From Limiplasma sp958448555 (GTDB lineage: Bacteria > Bacillota > Clostridia > Christensenellales > Aristaeellaceae): a stretch of DNA of 64,000 nt. The notes under the pieces were generated by a model. That model was not told the origin of the DNA. It made no database searches and worked only from the letters and a program-made list of their open reading frames with translations. Below, in pieces: positions 26,618-34,778 of the stretch (positions are counted from its first letter, which is position 1; each line of letters opens with the position of its first letter). The stretch covers positions 36,147 through 100,146 of the forward strand of contig CAUDEL010000003.1 in the NCBI GenBank assembly GCA_958448555.1. Reading direction: 5' to 3'. The translations under genes were made by a program, and so were the position numbers.

Positions 26618-28342
26618 GTGAGAGATCCCCATGCCACGGACAGGAGCCGCCAGGGGCGGCTGAAGCGGGCGGCTGTTGCGGCGCTGCTGCTTGCCGCCTG
26701 CGTGGTTCTCAGCGCCTGCTATATGGAGCCCGACCGCGTTGTGGACAGCAACAACGGCCTGACGGTAGGAGACGGCGGGCAGACGTTTGATACCGTCGTG
26801 ACGCCCACGCCCAGCGTGACGCCCACGCCGACCCCTGCCCCCACCAGCAATGAGGTGGATTGGAGCGCATGGGATTTCGGCAATGACACCGCCACCAATC
26901 CGCCCAGCAACGTAAGTCCCACCAGCGGAGTCATCAGCGGCGCGACCAGCGCGCCGCAGATCGGCACGGCGACCCTGCCGCCCACGACCCCGCCCACCCA
27001 AGCGCCCAGCACCACCGCGACGCCTTCCACGACCTCGTCCTCCAGCAGCACCCTGAAGGTCGGCTCCACGGGCAGCGACGTCAGGCGGCTCCAGCAGCGG
27101 CTCAAGGACCTGGGCTATCTCACCGGCAGCGTGGACGGTGACTTCGGCGCGGCCACGGAGCAGGCCGTGCGCGACTTCCAGGCCGCCAACGGCCTGACCG
27201 TGGACGGAAAGGCCGGAACCCGCACGATTGAGAAGCTCTATTCCAGCAGCGCCAAGAAAAAGACCGCTACCACCACGACGGCCGCGCCCTCCAGCAGCTC
27301 GGGCAGCAGTTCAAGCAGCTCCTCCAGCTCCAGCGCCACCAGCTCCTCCTATACCAACGGCAAGACCGACATCTATCTGGAGCTGGGCGACACCGGCAGC
27401 CAGGTCAAGATCCTGCAAAACCGCCTGATCGTGCTGGGCTACCTCAGCGGAACCGCGGACGGCGAATTCGCTGAAACCACCCAGGCGGCCGTCATCGCCT
27501 TCCAGGAGCGCAACTCCATCTATGCCGACGGCATCGCCGGACCCACGACGCTGACCAAGCTGTATTCCTCCTCCGCCAAGAAGGCCTCCAGCGTGGTAGG
27601 CCATCTGGGCTCGCTGCGGGAGGGCGCCACGGGCAGCGCGGTGCGTTCGCTGCAGCAAAACCTCAAGACGCTGGGCTATTATACCGGCAGCGTGGACGGT
27701 GACTACGGCACCGGCACGACCGCCGCGGTCACCGCCTTCCAGCAGTCCGCCGGCCTCAAGGCGGACGGCATCGCAGGCAAGGCCACGCTCAACGCCATCT
27801 ATTCCGCCCTCAACGGCGGCTCCTCCGGCGGCTCGTCCTCCGGCAGCAGCTCCAGCCCCGCCAACTATGGCAAGACCGCTTCCTCCAACGGCTATACCAC
27901 CATCACCACCGGCTCCAGCTCGACCAACGTGACGGCGCTGCAAAGCGCGCTCCAGGCGACGGGCTATTACAGCGGCAGCGTGGACGGAAGCTACGGAAGC
28001 GGCACCGAGGCGGCGGTGGAGGCGTATCAGCGGGCGGCGGGCCTGCGCGTCACCGGCATGGCCGGTCCCACCACCCAGCGCCTGCTCTACGGCGGTACGT
28101 CCGAGAGCGGAAGCTATTCCAAGCTCCGGGTCGGCTCCACGGGCAGCGCGGTCAAGCGCCTGCAATACGCCCTCTATGAGCTCAAGTACTACGATGGCGA
28201 CATCTCAGGTACCTTCGATACCGTGACGGAAAACGCGGTCATGCTCTTCCAGGAGCTCAACGGCCTGGAGATTGACGGCGTGGCCGGCCAGCAGACGCAG
28301 CAGAAGCTGTTCTCCAGCAACGCCGTGCCTTGCAGCATCTGA
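26618..28342 (+). CDS. Lipoprotein with five peptidoglycan-binding repeats
   Basis: 574 residues. A lipoprotein signal with lipobox VVLSAC is followed by a Thr/Pro-rich spacer (to about 145) and five PG_binding_1 domains of about 65 residues, near 146, 250, 335, 430 and 508. Each shows the pattern GSTGxxVxxLQxxLxxLGY, G..DGxFG and FQxxNGLxxDGxAG. Serine-rich linkers separate them. There is no catalytic domain, so it most likely ties the cell membrane to peptidoglycan or forms a spore or wall scaffold. The start is GTG with GGAG 8 nt upstream. It has its own promoter and terminator. Confidence 0.85.
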   Translation: MRDPHATDRSRQGRLKRAAVAALLLAACVVLSACYMEPDRVVDSNNGLTVGDGGQTFDTVVTPTPSVTPTPTPAPTSNEVDWSAWDFGNDTATNPPSNVSPTSGVISGATSAPQIGTATLPPTTPPTQAPSTTATPSTTSSSSSTLKVGSTGSDVRRLQQRLKDLGYLTGSVDGDFGAATEQAVRDFQAANGLTVDGKAGTRTIEKLYSSSAKKKTATTTTAAPSSSSGSSSSSSSSSSATSSSYTNGKTDIYLELGDTGSQVKILQNRLIVLGYLSGTADGEFAETTQAAVIAFQERNSIYADGIAGPTTLTKLYSSSAKKASSVVGHLGSLREGATGSAVRSLQQNLKTLGYYTGSVDGDYGTGTTAAVTAFQQSAGLKADGIAGKATLNAIYSALNGGSSGGSSSGSSSSPANYGKTASSNGYTTITTGSSSTNVTALQSALQATGYYSGSVDGSYGSGTEAAVEAYQRAAGLRVTGMAGPTTQRLLYGGTSESGSYSKLRVGSTGSAVKRLQYALYELKYYDGDISGTFDTVTENAVMLFQELNGLEIDGVAGQQTQQKLFSSNAVPCSI

Positions 28343-28356
28343 CAATTTCATCCCAA

Positions 28357-28402
28357 GGGTCCGCCGCTTCCGCCCACTTCGGGCGCAGGGGCGGACCCTT
28401 TT
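28357..28402 (+). terminator. Intrinsic terminator
   Basis: Arms GGGTCCGCC (28357-28365) and GGCGGACCC (28390-28398) enclose a nested CGCCC/GGGCG hairpin and are followed by TTTT, 15 nt after the lipoprotein stop codon. Confidence 0.85.
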
Positions 28403-28456
28403 GTATGAAGAAGCTGTAAACTTTGCGGCACGGCCGCCTTTGGGGCCGCGCCTGTT

Positions 28457-28485
28457 TTGACGCGCCGGAAAGCGTGTGCTATAAT
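28457..28485 (+). promoter_or_regulatory. Promoter of the DUF624-like gene
   Basis: TTGACG and consensus TATAAT are separated by 17 nt, 36 nt before the ATG at 28522. Confidence 0.75.
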
Positions 28486-28521
28486 GCATGCTGTATCCCT
28501 ATGCTTGACGGAGGAAGCAAC

Positions 28522-29508
28522 ATGTTTGGAAAGATGATGAACCGCTATTACTACGGAAAAAGCGGCAAGGGCGACTATACCAAGGAGGATCTCCCCCAGA
28601 CGCGCTGGCAGCTGTTTTGGGAGATGCTGCGCGTGCGCCTCTCCGGGCTTATCCGCCTCAACCTGATGTATGCGGTGGCGTGGCTGCCGGCGATCATCGT
28701 GATCGGACGCGGGCTGCTTTTGTGGTACGCGGGCCTTGCCAATGTCGCCGACGCGCAGGCGCAGGTCGCCGCCGGCGAGATGAGCGCGGAGGCGCTGGCG
28801 GAGATGACGCTGAGCTATACCCAGGCCGTCGGCGCCGTGGCGATGCAGACGTTTTTGCTGCTGGTCCCCTGCATCGCGCTCACCGGGCCCTTTACTGCGG
28901 GCGTGGCGTATGTGACGCGCAACTGGGCGCGCGATGAGCATGCCTTCATCTGGTCGGACTTCATCGACGCGGTCAAGGGCAACTGGAAGTACGGCCTGCT
29001 CACAGGCGTGATTACCGGCTTCATGCCGCTGCTTTTGTACGTGTGCGTCACGTTTTACGGCGAGATGGCGGGAAGCAATCCGCTGTTCATGATCCCGCAG
29101 GTCATCTGCATCGTGGTGGGCGTGATGTGGATGTGCTCGCTGATGTACATGTACCCGCAGATCGTCACCTACCGCCTCAATTACCGAAACCTGGTGCGCA
29201 ACAGCCTGATGATGACCATGGGCCGCCTGCCCATGACGGTGGGGCTCAAGCTCCTCTCCCTCGTGCCCTGGATGATCGCCGCGCTGGTCGCGCTCTTTAC
29301 CCCCTATCTGCAATACGCGCTGCTGGGGTTGGGAATCTATTACATCGTCATCGGCTTCGCGCTTAGCCGCTTCGTGGGCGCCAGCTACGCCAACGCCGTC
29401 TTTGACCGCTATATCAACCCCAACATCGAGGGTGCTCAGATCGGCCGCGGCCTCTATCACGCCGAGGATGACGAGGACGAGGAAGACGACGCCCCCGCCG
29501 GCGAATGA
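28522..29508 (+). CDS. DUF624/YesL-like integral membrane protein
   Basis: 328 residues with about six hydrophobic segments, starting near residue 45. The layout (short cytoplasmic head, FWEMLRVRLSGLIRLNLMYAV-type entry helix, LTGPFTAGVAYVTRNWARDEHAF and a WSDFIDAVKGNWK loop) resembles the YesL/DUF624 group, whose members often sit next to carbohydrate ABC transporters. The C-terminus is a very acidic tail (AEDDEDEEDDAP). The ATG at 28522 has GGAGGAAG upstream and lies downstream of a consensus promoter. Its function is unknown. The spore-protein gene follows after 46 nt. Confidence 0.7.
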   Translation: MFGKMMNRYYYGKSGKGDYTKEDLPQTRWQLFWEMLRVRLSGLIRLNLMYAVAWLPAIIVIGRGLLLWYAGLANVADAQAQVAAGEMSAEALAEMTLSYTQAVGAVAMQTFLLLVPCIALTGPFTAGVAYVTRNWARDEHAFIWSDFIDAVKGNWKYGLLTGVITGFMPLLLYVCVTFYGEMAGSNPLFMIPQVICIVVGVMWMCSLMYMYPQIVTYRLNYRNLVRNSLMMTMGRLPMTVGLKLLSLVPWMIAALVALFTPYLQYALLGLGIYYIVIGFALSRFVGASYANAVFDRYINPNIEGAQIGRGLYHAEDDEDEEDDAPAGE

Positions 29509-29532
29509 GGAGCGCGCCTTTGTCACAACCTA
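29503..29532 (+). promoter_or_regulatory. Possible sigma-G promoter of the spore protein gene
   Basis: GAATG and CAACCTA are separated by 18 nt. The forespore sigma-G pattern is roughly GHATR-N18-CATNNTA, and the -10-like box matches 5 of 7 positions. It overlaps the end of the upstream gene and is 23 nt from the start codon. Confidence 0.4.
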
Positions 29533-29554
29533 CCCGGGAAAGGGAGGGAAGGAC

Positions 29555-29761
29555 ATGGGCAAAAAGGACGAGCTGATTACGGGCGCCATTCGGCGCGAGG
29601 CGCTGACCCGGCTGAGCCGGGAGGAACGCATGAAGTATGAGCTGGCGCGTGAGCTGGGCCTGCTGGAGCGCGTGCGCGAGGTCGGCTGGGCGGGCCTGAG
29701 CGCCAAGGAGACGGGCCGCATCGGCGGGCTGATCGGCCAGAGCCATAGACGAAAGCCGTAA
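29555..29761 (+). CDS. Alpha/beta-type small acid-soluble spore protein
   Basis: 68 residues. These proteins coat and protect DNA in dormant endospores and are degraded at germination by the GPR protease. The family pattern is clear: an N-terminal basic region, MKYELARELGL (the conserved KxExAxELG helix, where GPR cuts in other members), and ETGRIGGLIGQ near the end (the conserved ENGxVGG block). AAGGGAGGGAAGG lies before the ATG. This gene is the best evidence that the host makes endospores. The C-terminus is slightly basic (SHRRKP). A sigma-G-like promoter overlaps the end of the gene before it. Confidence 0.85.
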   Translation: MGKKDELITGAIRREALTRLSREERMKYELARELGLLERVREVGWAGLSAKETGRIGGLIGQSHRRKP

Positions 29762-29778
29762 AGGAGCGACACACAAGC

Positions 29779-30576
29779 ATGTACACCGCATTTGCATCCG
29801 TATACGACAAGCTCATGGCCGATGTGGATTATCCGGCCTGGGCGCGATTCTATCACGAGCTGATGGAGCGTTATGGCATCCCGCGCGGGAAGGTATGCGA
29901 ATGTGCGTGCGGTACGGGAAGCATCACCATCGCCCTGAGCAAGATGGGCTATCAGATGACGGGCGTGGACATCTCGCCGGACATGCTCTTTGAGGCGTCG
30001 CAGAAGGCGCGGCGCACCGGGGCGATGATTCCCTTTGTCAAACAGGACATGCGAAGGCTGCATCTGCATCGGTCGATGGATGCGGTGCTGTGCACCAATG
30101 ACGGCCTCAATTACCTCAGGGACGCCAGCGAACTGACGGACTTTTTCAGGGCGGCGTTCCTGAGCGTGCGGGAGGGCGGCGCGCTGTTTGTGGACCTGAG
30201 CACGCCCTACAAGCTCGAGCATGTGCTGGGCAACCACTTCATCGGCGACGAGACCCCCGAGATCGCCTACCTCTGGCAAAACCGCTTCAACCGTGCCCAG
30301 GGGTATGTGGACCTGAGCCTGGCCATCTTCGTGCGGCAACAGGACGAGACGTACCTGCGCATCGGGGAGCAGCAGCGCCAGTACGCGCACAGCGCGCAGC
30401 TTCTCAGCGAGCTCATGGAGGCGGTGGGCTTCACCGACATCAGGATCTTCGGCGACAAAAAGCTCGCGCCGCCGGAGGCCCATTGCGTGCGCTGGTTCAT
30501 GGCCGCGCGCAGGCCGCTGACCGAGGAGGCGCCGCCCTCCGTAGGCGAGCGGATGACCGAGCTGCCCGAAGCATGA
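29779..30576 (+). CDS. Class I SAM-dependent methyltransferase
   Basis: 265 residues. The N-terminus MYTAFASVYDKLMADVDYPAWA is typical of the YodH/YqeM-like methyltransferases. The SAM site is CECACGTGSITIALS with the acidic residue of motif II in GVDISPDM, and DAVLCTNDGLNYL follows. Target unknown; this group often lies near rsfS, comE or, as here, hslO. GGAGCG lies upstream, 17 nt after the spore-protein stop. Confidence 0.85.
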   Translation: MYTAFASVYDKLMADVDYPAWARFYHELMERYGIPRGKVCECACGTGSITIALSKMGYQMTGVDISPDMLFEASQKARRTGAMIPFVKQDMRRLHLHRSMDAVLCTNDGLNYLRDASELTDFFRAAFLSVREGGALFVDLSTPYKLEHVLGNHFIGDETPEIAYLWQNRFNRAQGYVDLSLAIFVRQQDETYLRIGEQQRQYAHSAQLLSELMEAVGFTDIRIFGDKKLAPPEAHCVRWFMAARRPLTEEAPPSVGERMTELPEA

Positions 30577-30596
30577 CGGAAACACGGGAGAAGGAA

Positions 30597-31487
30597 ATGA
30601 ACATGGAACAAAAGGATGAACTGCTGCATATCACCCTCATGGACGGCATGGTCAGGGGCCTGCTGCTCACCGCCACGCGCACCGTGGCCGAGGCGGCCGC
30701 CATCCATCTGACCAGCCCCGTGGCCACCGCGGCGCTGGGCCGCGCGCTGATGGGTACGGCCATGATGGGCGCGATGCTCAAGGATGACCAGGCCAGCGTC
30801 ACCGTCACCTTCGACGGCGGCGGCCCGCTGGGCCGCATCGTCTGCGTGGCGGACCGCGAAAGCGTGCGGGGCTGTGTGGACGTCCCCCACCTGGAAATGC
30901 CGCTCAAGCCCAACGGAAAGCTGGACGTGGGCCGCGCCGTGGGGCATGAGGGACGCATGAGCGTGGTGCGCGATATGGGCATGAAAAGCCCCTATGTGGG
31001 ACAGGTGCCGCTGGTGTCGGGCGAAATCGCCGAGGACTTTGCCAACTACTACGTCGTCAGCGAGCAGACGCCCACGCTGCAGAGCCTGGGCGTGCTGGTC
31101 AGCGGCGAGGTGGTGCTCTCGGCGGGTGGCGTTCTTTTGCAGCCCCTGCCGGGCTGCCCGGAGGAGATCATCAGCCAGCTTGAGCTGCGCAGCCCCATGA
31201 TGGCCGACGTGAGCCGGGAATTGTGCCACGAGCCCATGGAGGGGCTCATGGCCAAGTGGTTTGACGGCCTGAGGCCGGTCGTCATCGCCCGCTCGCCGGT
31301 CAGCTACCGCTGCCCCTGCTCGCGCAGGCGCATGGAAAAGGCCCTGATCGCGCTGGGCCGGGAGGAGCTGGGCCGCATGATCCAGGAGGAAAAGGACGGC
31401 GCGGAGCTGACGTGCCACTTCTGCAAAAAGACGGAGCGGTTTACCCAGCAGGACCTGCTGCGCCTGCTCAATCATGCGCAGGCGTAA
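30597..31487 (+). CDS. hslO: Hsp33 redox-regulated chaperone
   Basis: 296 residues. Hsp33 is a cytoplasmic holdase turned on by oxidation. The N-terminal domain shows the usual TRTVAEAA, HLTSPVATAALGRAL and GGGPLGRIVC blocks. The zinc switch at the C-terminus has all four cysteines, CPC near residue 237 and CHFC near 270. The ATG at 30597 was chosen because GGGAG lies 6 nt upstream; an ATG two codons later and one that overlaps the methyltransferase stop (30573) are alternatives. It is co-directional with the methyltransferase gene. Confidence 0.95.
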   Translation: MNMEQKDELLHITLMDGMVRGLLLTATRTVAEAAAIHLTSPVATAALGRALMGTAMMGAMLKDDQASVTVTFDGGGPLGRIVCVADRESVRGCVDVPHLEMPLKPNGKLDVGRAVGHEGRMSVVRDMGMKSPYVGQVPLVSGEIAEDFANYYVVSEQTPTLQSLGVLVSGEVVLSAGGVLLQPLPGCPEEIISQLELRSPMMADVSRELCHEPMEGLMAKWFDGLRPVVIARSPVSYRCPCSRRRMEKALIALGREELGRMIQEEKDGAELTCHFCKKTERFTQQDLLRLLNHAQA

Positions 31488-31526
31488 GCCTTCGGCTTGC
31501 CCCCGGGCGGGGGCGGAGAGGAAGCT

Positions 31527-33227
31527 ATGACCACCATCCAGATGGATTCGTTTCAGCGCCCGGCGCCTTACTGGCTGCGGCGGGCCGAAAAGTGCAAGCA
31601 GGCAGGCGATTTGCGCCGCGCGGCGGTGCTGGAGCGCCATGCCGCCCGAACCGATCCCGGCTATGCGGCGGGACCGGCCAGCTATGCGCTGACCCTGCGT
31701 CAGCTGCACTGCTATGAGGCGAGCAACCGCGAGGCGTTTGCCGCCCTGGCGTATGATCCCACGCGCGTATCGCTCTATGGCCTCATCGGCCAAAACATGA
31801 TCGCGCTGGGACGGCGGCAGGAGGGGCTGGACGCTTTTTCGCTTTATTTCAACGCGCCCGACGATGCCCCGGACGTGCCCGCGCCCTGGGACGGGGATGT
31901 GTATGAGATGGAGGAGGCCTACTGGGAGCTGCCCGTGAAGCGGCGCGCCCGGCTGAAGGGCCTGATGCACATCATTCTCTCGCGCATGGCCCGGGGCGAT
32001 ATGGGGGGCGCCGCGCATGCGCTCCGCCGTGCCCGCCGGGCGCCCTTTCAAGGGCCCTACGCCCGGCGTGACGAGCTGACCGCCCTGTGGTACGAGCGGG
32101 CCGGCCGTCCGCAGGAAGCGCTGGCCTATGTGCGGCGCGCCCTGCGTCTGCGGCCACGCGATGCGCAGTTGGCCGCTTCGGCGGCCTGTCTGCTTGCGCG
32201 GCTTGGCAAAGGCGGGGAAGCCGCCTCGGCGCTGGCCCGTGCGGCGGTGTGCGCCGCCTCGCCGGCCGATGAGCTTCTGGTCTGCCTGGCTTCGGAGCAG
32301 CTCGGGGCGCACGAGGCCGCGCACGCGATGCTCTCGCGCAGCCTGAGGCGGCGCGCGGACCGTTACCCGGTGCTGTTTGATCTGGCGGTATGCCTGCTCA
32401 AGCTGGGCAGGCTCAGCGAGGCGGGGCGCTATATCCACCTTTGCCGCGAGCTGGACCCCGACGACGTGCCCGGAGAGGTGCTTTTCAACCGCGTGATGGA
32501 CATGGAAGCCCGGGTCCTGACGCCCCGGCAGGTAAAGGCCGAGGCCGCGGGCATCTCCTATTACGGCTCGCTGAACGAAAGCGAGCTGGACCAGTGCCTC
32601 AGGCCCGTGACGCAGGCCGTCAGCGAGGGTGCGGAGGCGCTTGCCGCCGCGGTGACGGAGGATGCGAAGCTGCGCGCGCGCTTTCTTTACATGCTTTCCT
32701 TGCCCGCGGAATGGCCGGCCCACCTTTTGCCGTCCGTGTGCGCCGCCATGCCGCCCAGGGAGGCGCAGCGGCTGCTGCGCGAGGTGCTTTTGACCGATTC
32801 GCGTGGATCGCTTGTCAAGCGGGTCGCCATGGCGATGCTCGTCTCTACCGGCGCGTCAGCCCCCTATGCCGTATGGCAGGACGGGCGGCTGGGCTATGTG
32901 GATCCCACCCAGCCCCCGCCGCCGGTGGCCAGCTTTTATCAGCGGATGCTCACCCGCGCCGTCAACCGCGGCGCTGACCTGGCGGAGAGCGAAGGCTTCA
33001 TCCCCTGGGCGCTCAAGCGAATCCGGCGCATGAGCGAGGCGGGACGCAGGCGGCTGATTGCGGACCGCGGCCGCCTCTGGCCGCTGGCCATGAGCATCGC
33101 GTACCGAAGCGAAAGAAATCTTGCGCCCCAGCGCGTGGATGCGGCCCGGTTGAGCGGGACTGTCCGGCGAGAACTGAATGACGCGCTGAGGATTCTGCGA
33201 GCGCTTGGAGGAGGAAAACAGAAATGA
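31527..33227 (+). CDS. TPR-rich protein of unknown function
   Basis: 566 residues, no signal peptide or membrane segment. It is built from helical pairs that read as tetratricopeptide repeats, for example GDLRRAAVLERHAARTDPGY near 25, RPQEALAYVRRALRLRPRD near 190 and LGRLSEAGRYIHLCRELDPD near 295. The C-terminal third is arginine-rich, helical and not recognisable. GGAGAGGAAG precedes the ATG at 31527. The next gene overlaps by 4 nt (ATGA), so the products are probably made together and may interact. I do not recognise a named family. Confidence 0.7.
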   Translation: MTTIQMDSFQRPAPYWLRRAEKCKQAGDLRRAAVLERHAARTDPGYAAGPASYALTLRQLHCYEASNREAFAALAYDPTRVSLYGLIGQNMIALGRRQEGLDAFSLYFNAPDDAPDVPAPWDGDVYEMEEAYWELPVKRRARLKGLMHIILSRMARGDMGGAAHALRRARRAPFQGPYARRDELTALWYERAGRPQEALAYVRRALRLRPRDAQLAASAACLLARLGKGGEAASALARAAVCAASPADELLVCLASEQLGAHEAAHAMLSRSLRRRADRYPVLFDLAVCLLKLGRLSEAGRYIHLCRELDPDDVPGEVLFNRVMDMEARVLTPRQVKAEAAGISYYGSLNESELDQCLRPVTQAVSEGAEALAAAVTEDAKLRARFLYMLSLPAEWPAHLLPSVCAAMPPREAQRLLREVLLTDSRGSLVKRVAMAMLVSTGASAPYAVWQDGRLGYVDPTQPPPPVASFYQRMLTRAVNRGADLAESEGFIPWALKRIRRMSEAGRRRLIADRGRLWPLAMSIAYRSERNLAPQRVDAARLSGTVRRELNDALRILRALGGGKQK

Positions 33228-34060
33228 ACATCATTGACTTTGACGCCAGGTTCACCGAGGTCCTCAACCGGTGGATCGAGGATAACCGCGGCCGTTTCCG
33301 CAGGCCCGAGGACATGGAGGATGAGGTGCCAGACGTCTACCTGCGCTGGCTCAACACCCCCGCGGACTGGCTGGAGGGCTGCGCGCCGGGGAGCTATTTC
33401 GAGCGCTTCTCAGACAGCGCGGAGCTGTGTAAGCTGATGTGTGAATATATTAAAGAAGGTGTGCCGGTTCCCGATCCGCTGCTGGACCGGCTGGCGGAGC
33501 TGGGGGATGAGGCGGCGCTGCTTTCGCTCGCCAAGGACAAAAGCCTCCCGTGCGAGGCGCGCATGAACGCCATCGAGCTCCTTCGGCAGATCGAGAGTAC
33601 CCTGCCCATGGTGGACTTCATCCGCTGGCAGGTGGAGCGGGACGATGAGGACGACATCCTGGACAATGCCCTGGAAAGCCTGCGCCAGATGGGCGAGGGG
33701 GTGCGCGCGCCCGCCAAGGTGGCCTTCCTGGCCGCCGGGCCGGAGGGCAAGGAAGCGCTTTTGGACGTGCTGGCCGACTATCCCGGGGACGAGGACGTGT
33801 TCCGCTTCGCGCTGGAGCAGTTCAAAACCACCCGGGACAAGCGTGCCCTCTACGCCGGCTACCTGGCCAAGCTGGATGACGATCACGCCCTGGAGGCCCT
33901 TTTGGACGTGGCCGAGGGAGACGACGTGACCTATACCGATTTTATTGAGATCCGCAGCGCCATCGAGCGCCTGGGCAGCGAGGCCCCGGTGCGCGACTGG
34001 TCCGGCGACCCCAGCTATCAGGCCTTCAAGCGGCTGCAGCGGGTCAGCGCCAAAAACTGA
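33224..34060 (+). CDS. HEAT-like repeat protein of unknown function
   Basis: 278 residues, acidic, no membrane segment. Residues 85-230 form repeated helical pairs with the alternating pattern of HEAT or Armadillo proteins (RLAELGDEAALLSLAKD, NALESLRQMGEGVRAPAKVAF, LLDVLADYPGDEDVFRFALE). The N-terminal part includes FDARFTEVLNRWIEDN. Such proteins usually act as binding platforms. The start overlaps the TPR gene by 4 nt and an HD hydrolase follows after 16 nt. Function unknown; a partner of the TPR protein is a reasonable guess from coupling. Confidence 0.65.
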   Translation: MNIIDFDARFTEVLNRWIEDNRGRFRRPEDMEDEVPDVYLRWLNTPADWLEGCAPGSYFERFSDSAELCKLMCEYIKEGVPVPDPLLDRLAELGDEAALLSLAKDKSLPCEARMNAIELLRQIESTLPMVDFIRWQVERDDEDDILDNALESLRQMGEGVRAPAKVAFLAAGPEGKEALLDVLADYPGDEDVFRFALEQFKTTRDKRALYAGYLAKLDDDHALEALLDVAEGDDVTYTDFIEIRSAIERLGSEAPVRDWSGDPSYQAFKRLQRVSAKN

Positions 34061-34076
34061 AGCAAAGGGAGGTACC

Positions 34077-34748
34077 ATGATTACCCTTCAGGAGATCAAG
34101 CAGAACGAAAGCATCAAGGCCCTCGTTAGGGCGGGCAACCGCTATCTGGAGACGCTGGGCTATACCGACCACGGCCCCCGGCACCTTGGCTATGTGAGCC
34201 GCACGGCCAGCGGCATTTTAAAAAGCCTTGGCTACAGCGAGCGCGAGGTCGAGCTGGCCGCCATCGCCGGCTGGGTGCACGACGTGGGCAACAGCGTCAA
34301 CCGTCACGATCACGGCCCCAACGGCGCGATTTTGCTCTTTCCGCTGCTTCGGGAGATCGGGATGGACATCGAGGACGTGATGATTATCATCACCGCCGTG
34401 GGAAACCACGAGGAGCAGAGCGGCACGGTGTCCAGCGCGGTATCCGCCGCCCTGGCCATCGCCGACAAGTCGGACGCCCACAAGAGCCGGGTGCGCAACG
34501 GCCGCCCCGACGTGGACGACATTCACGACCGCGTCAATTTCTCCATTCAGGAAAACAGCGTCACCGTGGACCGCAAGCGCAGAATCATCCGTCAGGAGCT
34601 CAAGATGGACCAGTCCTCCAGCGTTCTGGAGTACCTGAGCATCTACCTGCCCCGCATCCTGATGTGCGAGCAGGCGGCGGAGTTTCTGGGACAGCATTTC
34701 GAGCTGTTCATCAACGACCGTCCGGTCAACAACCGCGCGGGCGTGTAA
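34077..34748 (+). CDS. HD-domain phosphohydrolase
   Basis: 223 residues. The metal-binding HD signature is present: GPRHLGYVSRTA (first His), GWVHDVGNS (HD), a further His in VGNHEEQSG, and the distant aspartate in AIADKSDAHKSRVR. HD proteins hydrolyse phosphate esters of nucleotides or related molecules; this clostridial group has no known substrate to my knowledge. The C-terminal half (FSIQENSVTVDRKRRIIRQE) looks like a small beta domain that may bind a ligand. AAAGGGAGG lies before the ATG. Confidence 0.82.
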   Translation: MITLQEIKQNESIKALVRAGNRYLETLGYTDHGPRHLGYVSRTASGILKSLGYSEREVELAAIAGWVHDVGNSVNRHDHGPNGAILLFPLLREIGMDIEDVMIIITAVGNHEEQSGTVSSAVSAALAIADKSDAHKSRVRNGRPDVDDIHDRVNFSIQENSVTVDRKRRIIRQELKMDQSSSVLEYLSIYLPRILMCEQAAEFLGQHFELFINDRPVNNRAGV

Positions 34749-34778
34749 GCCGCCCGCCGCCGGAAGGAGGCTTTTGAT

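Noticed and set aside
30267..32723. Minus-strand open frame of 818 codons
   Set aside because: Antisense to the methyltransferase, hslO and TPR genes, all supported by motifs and ribosome sites.
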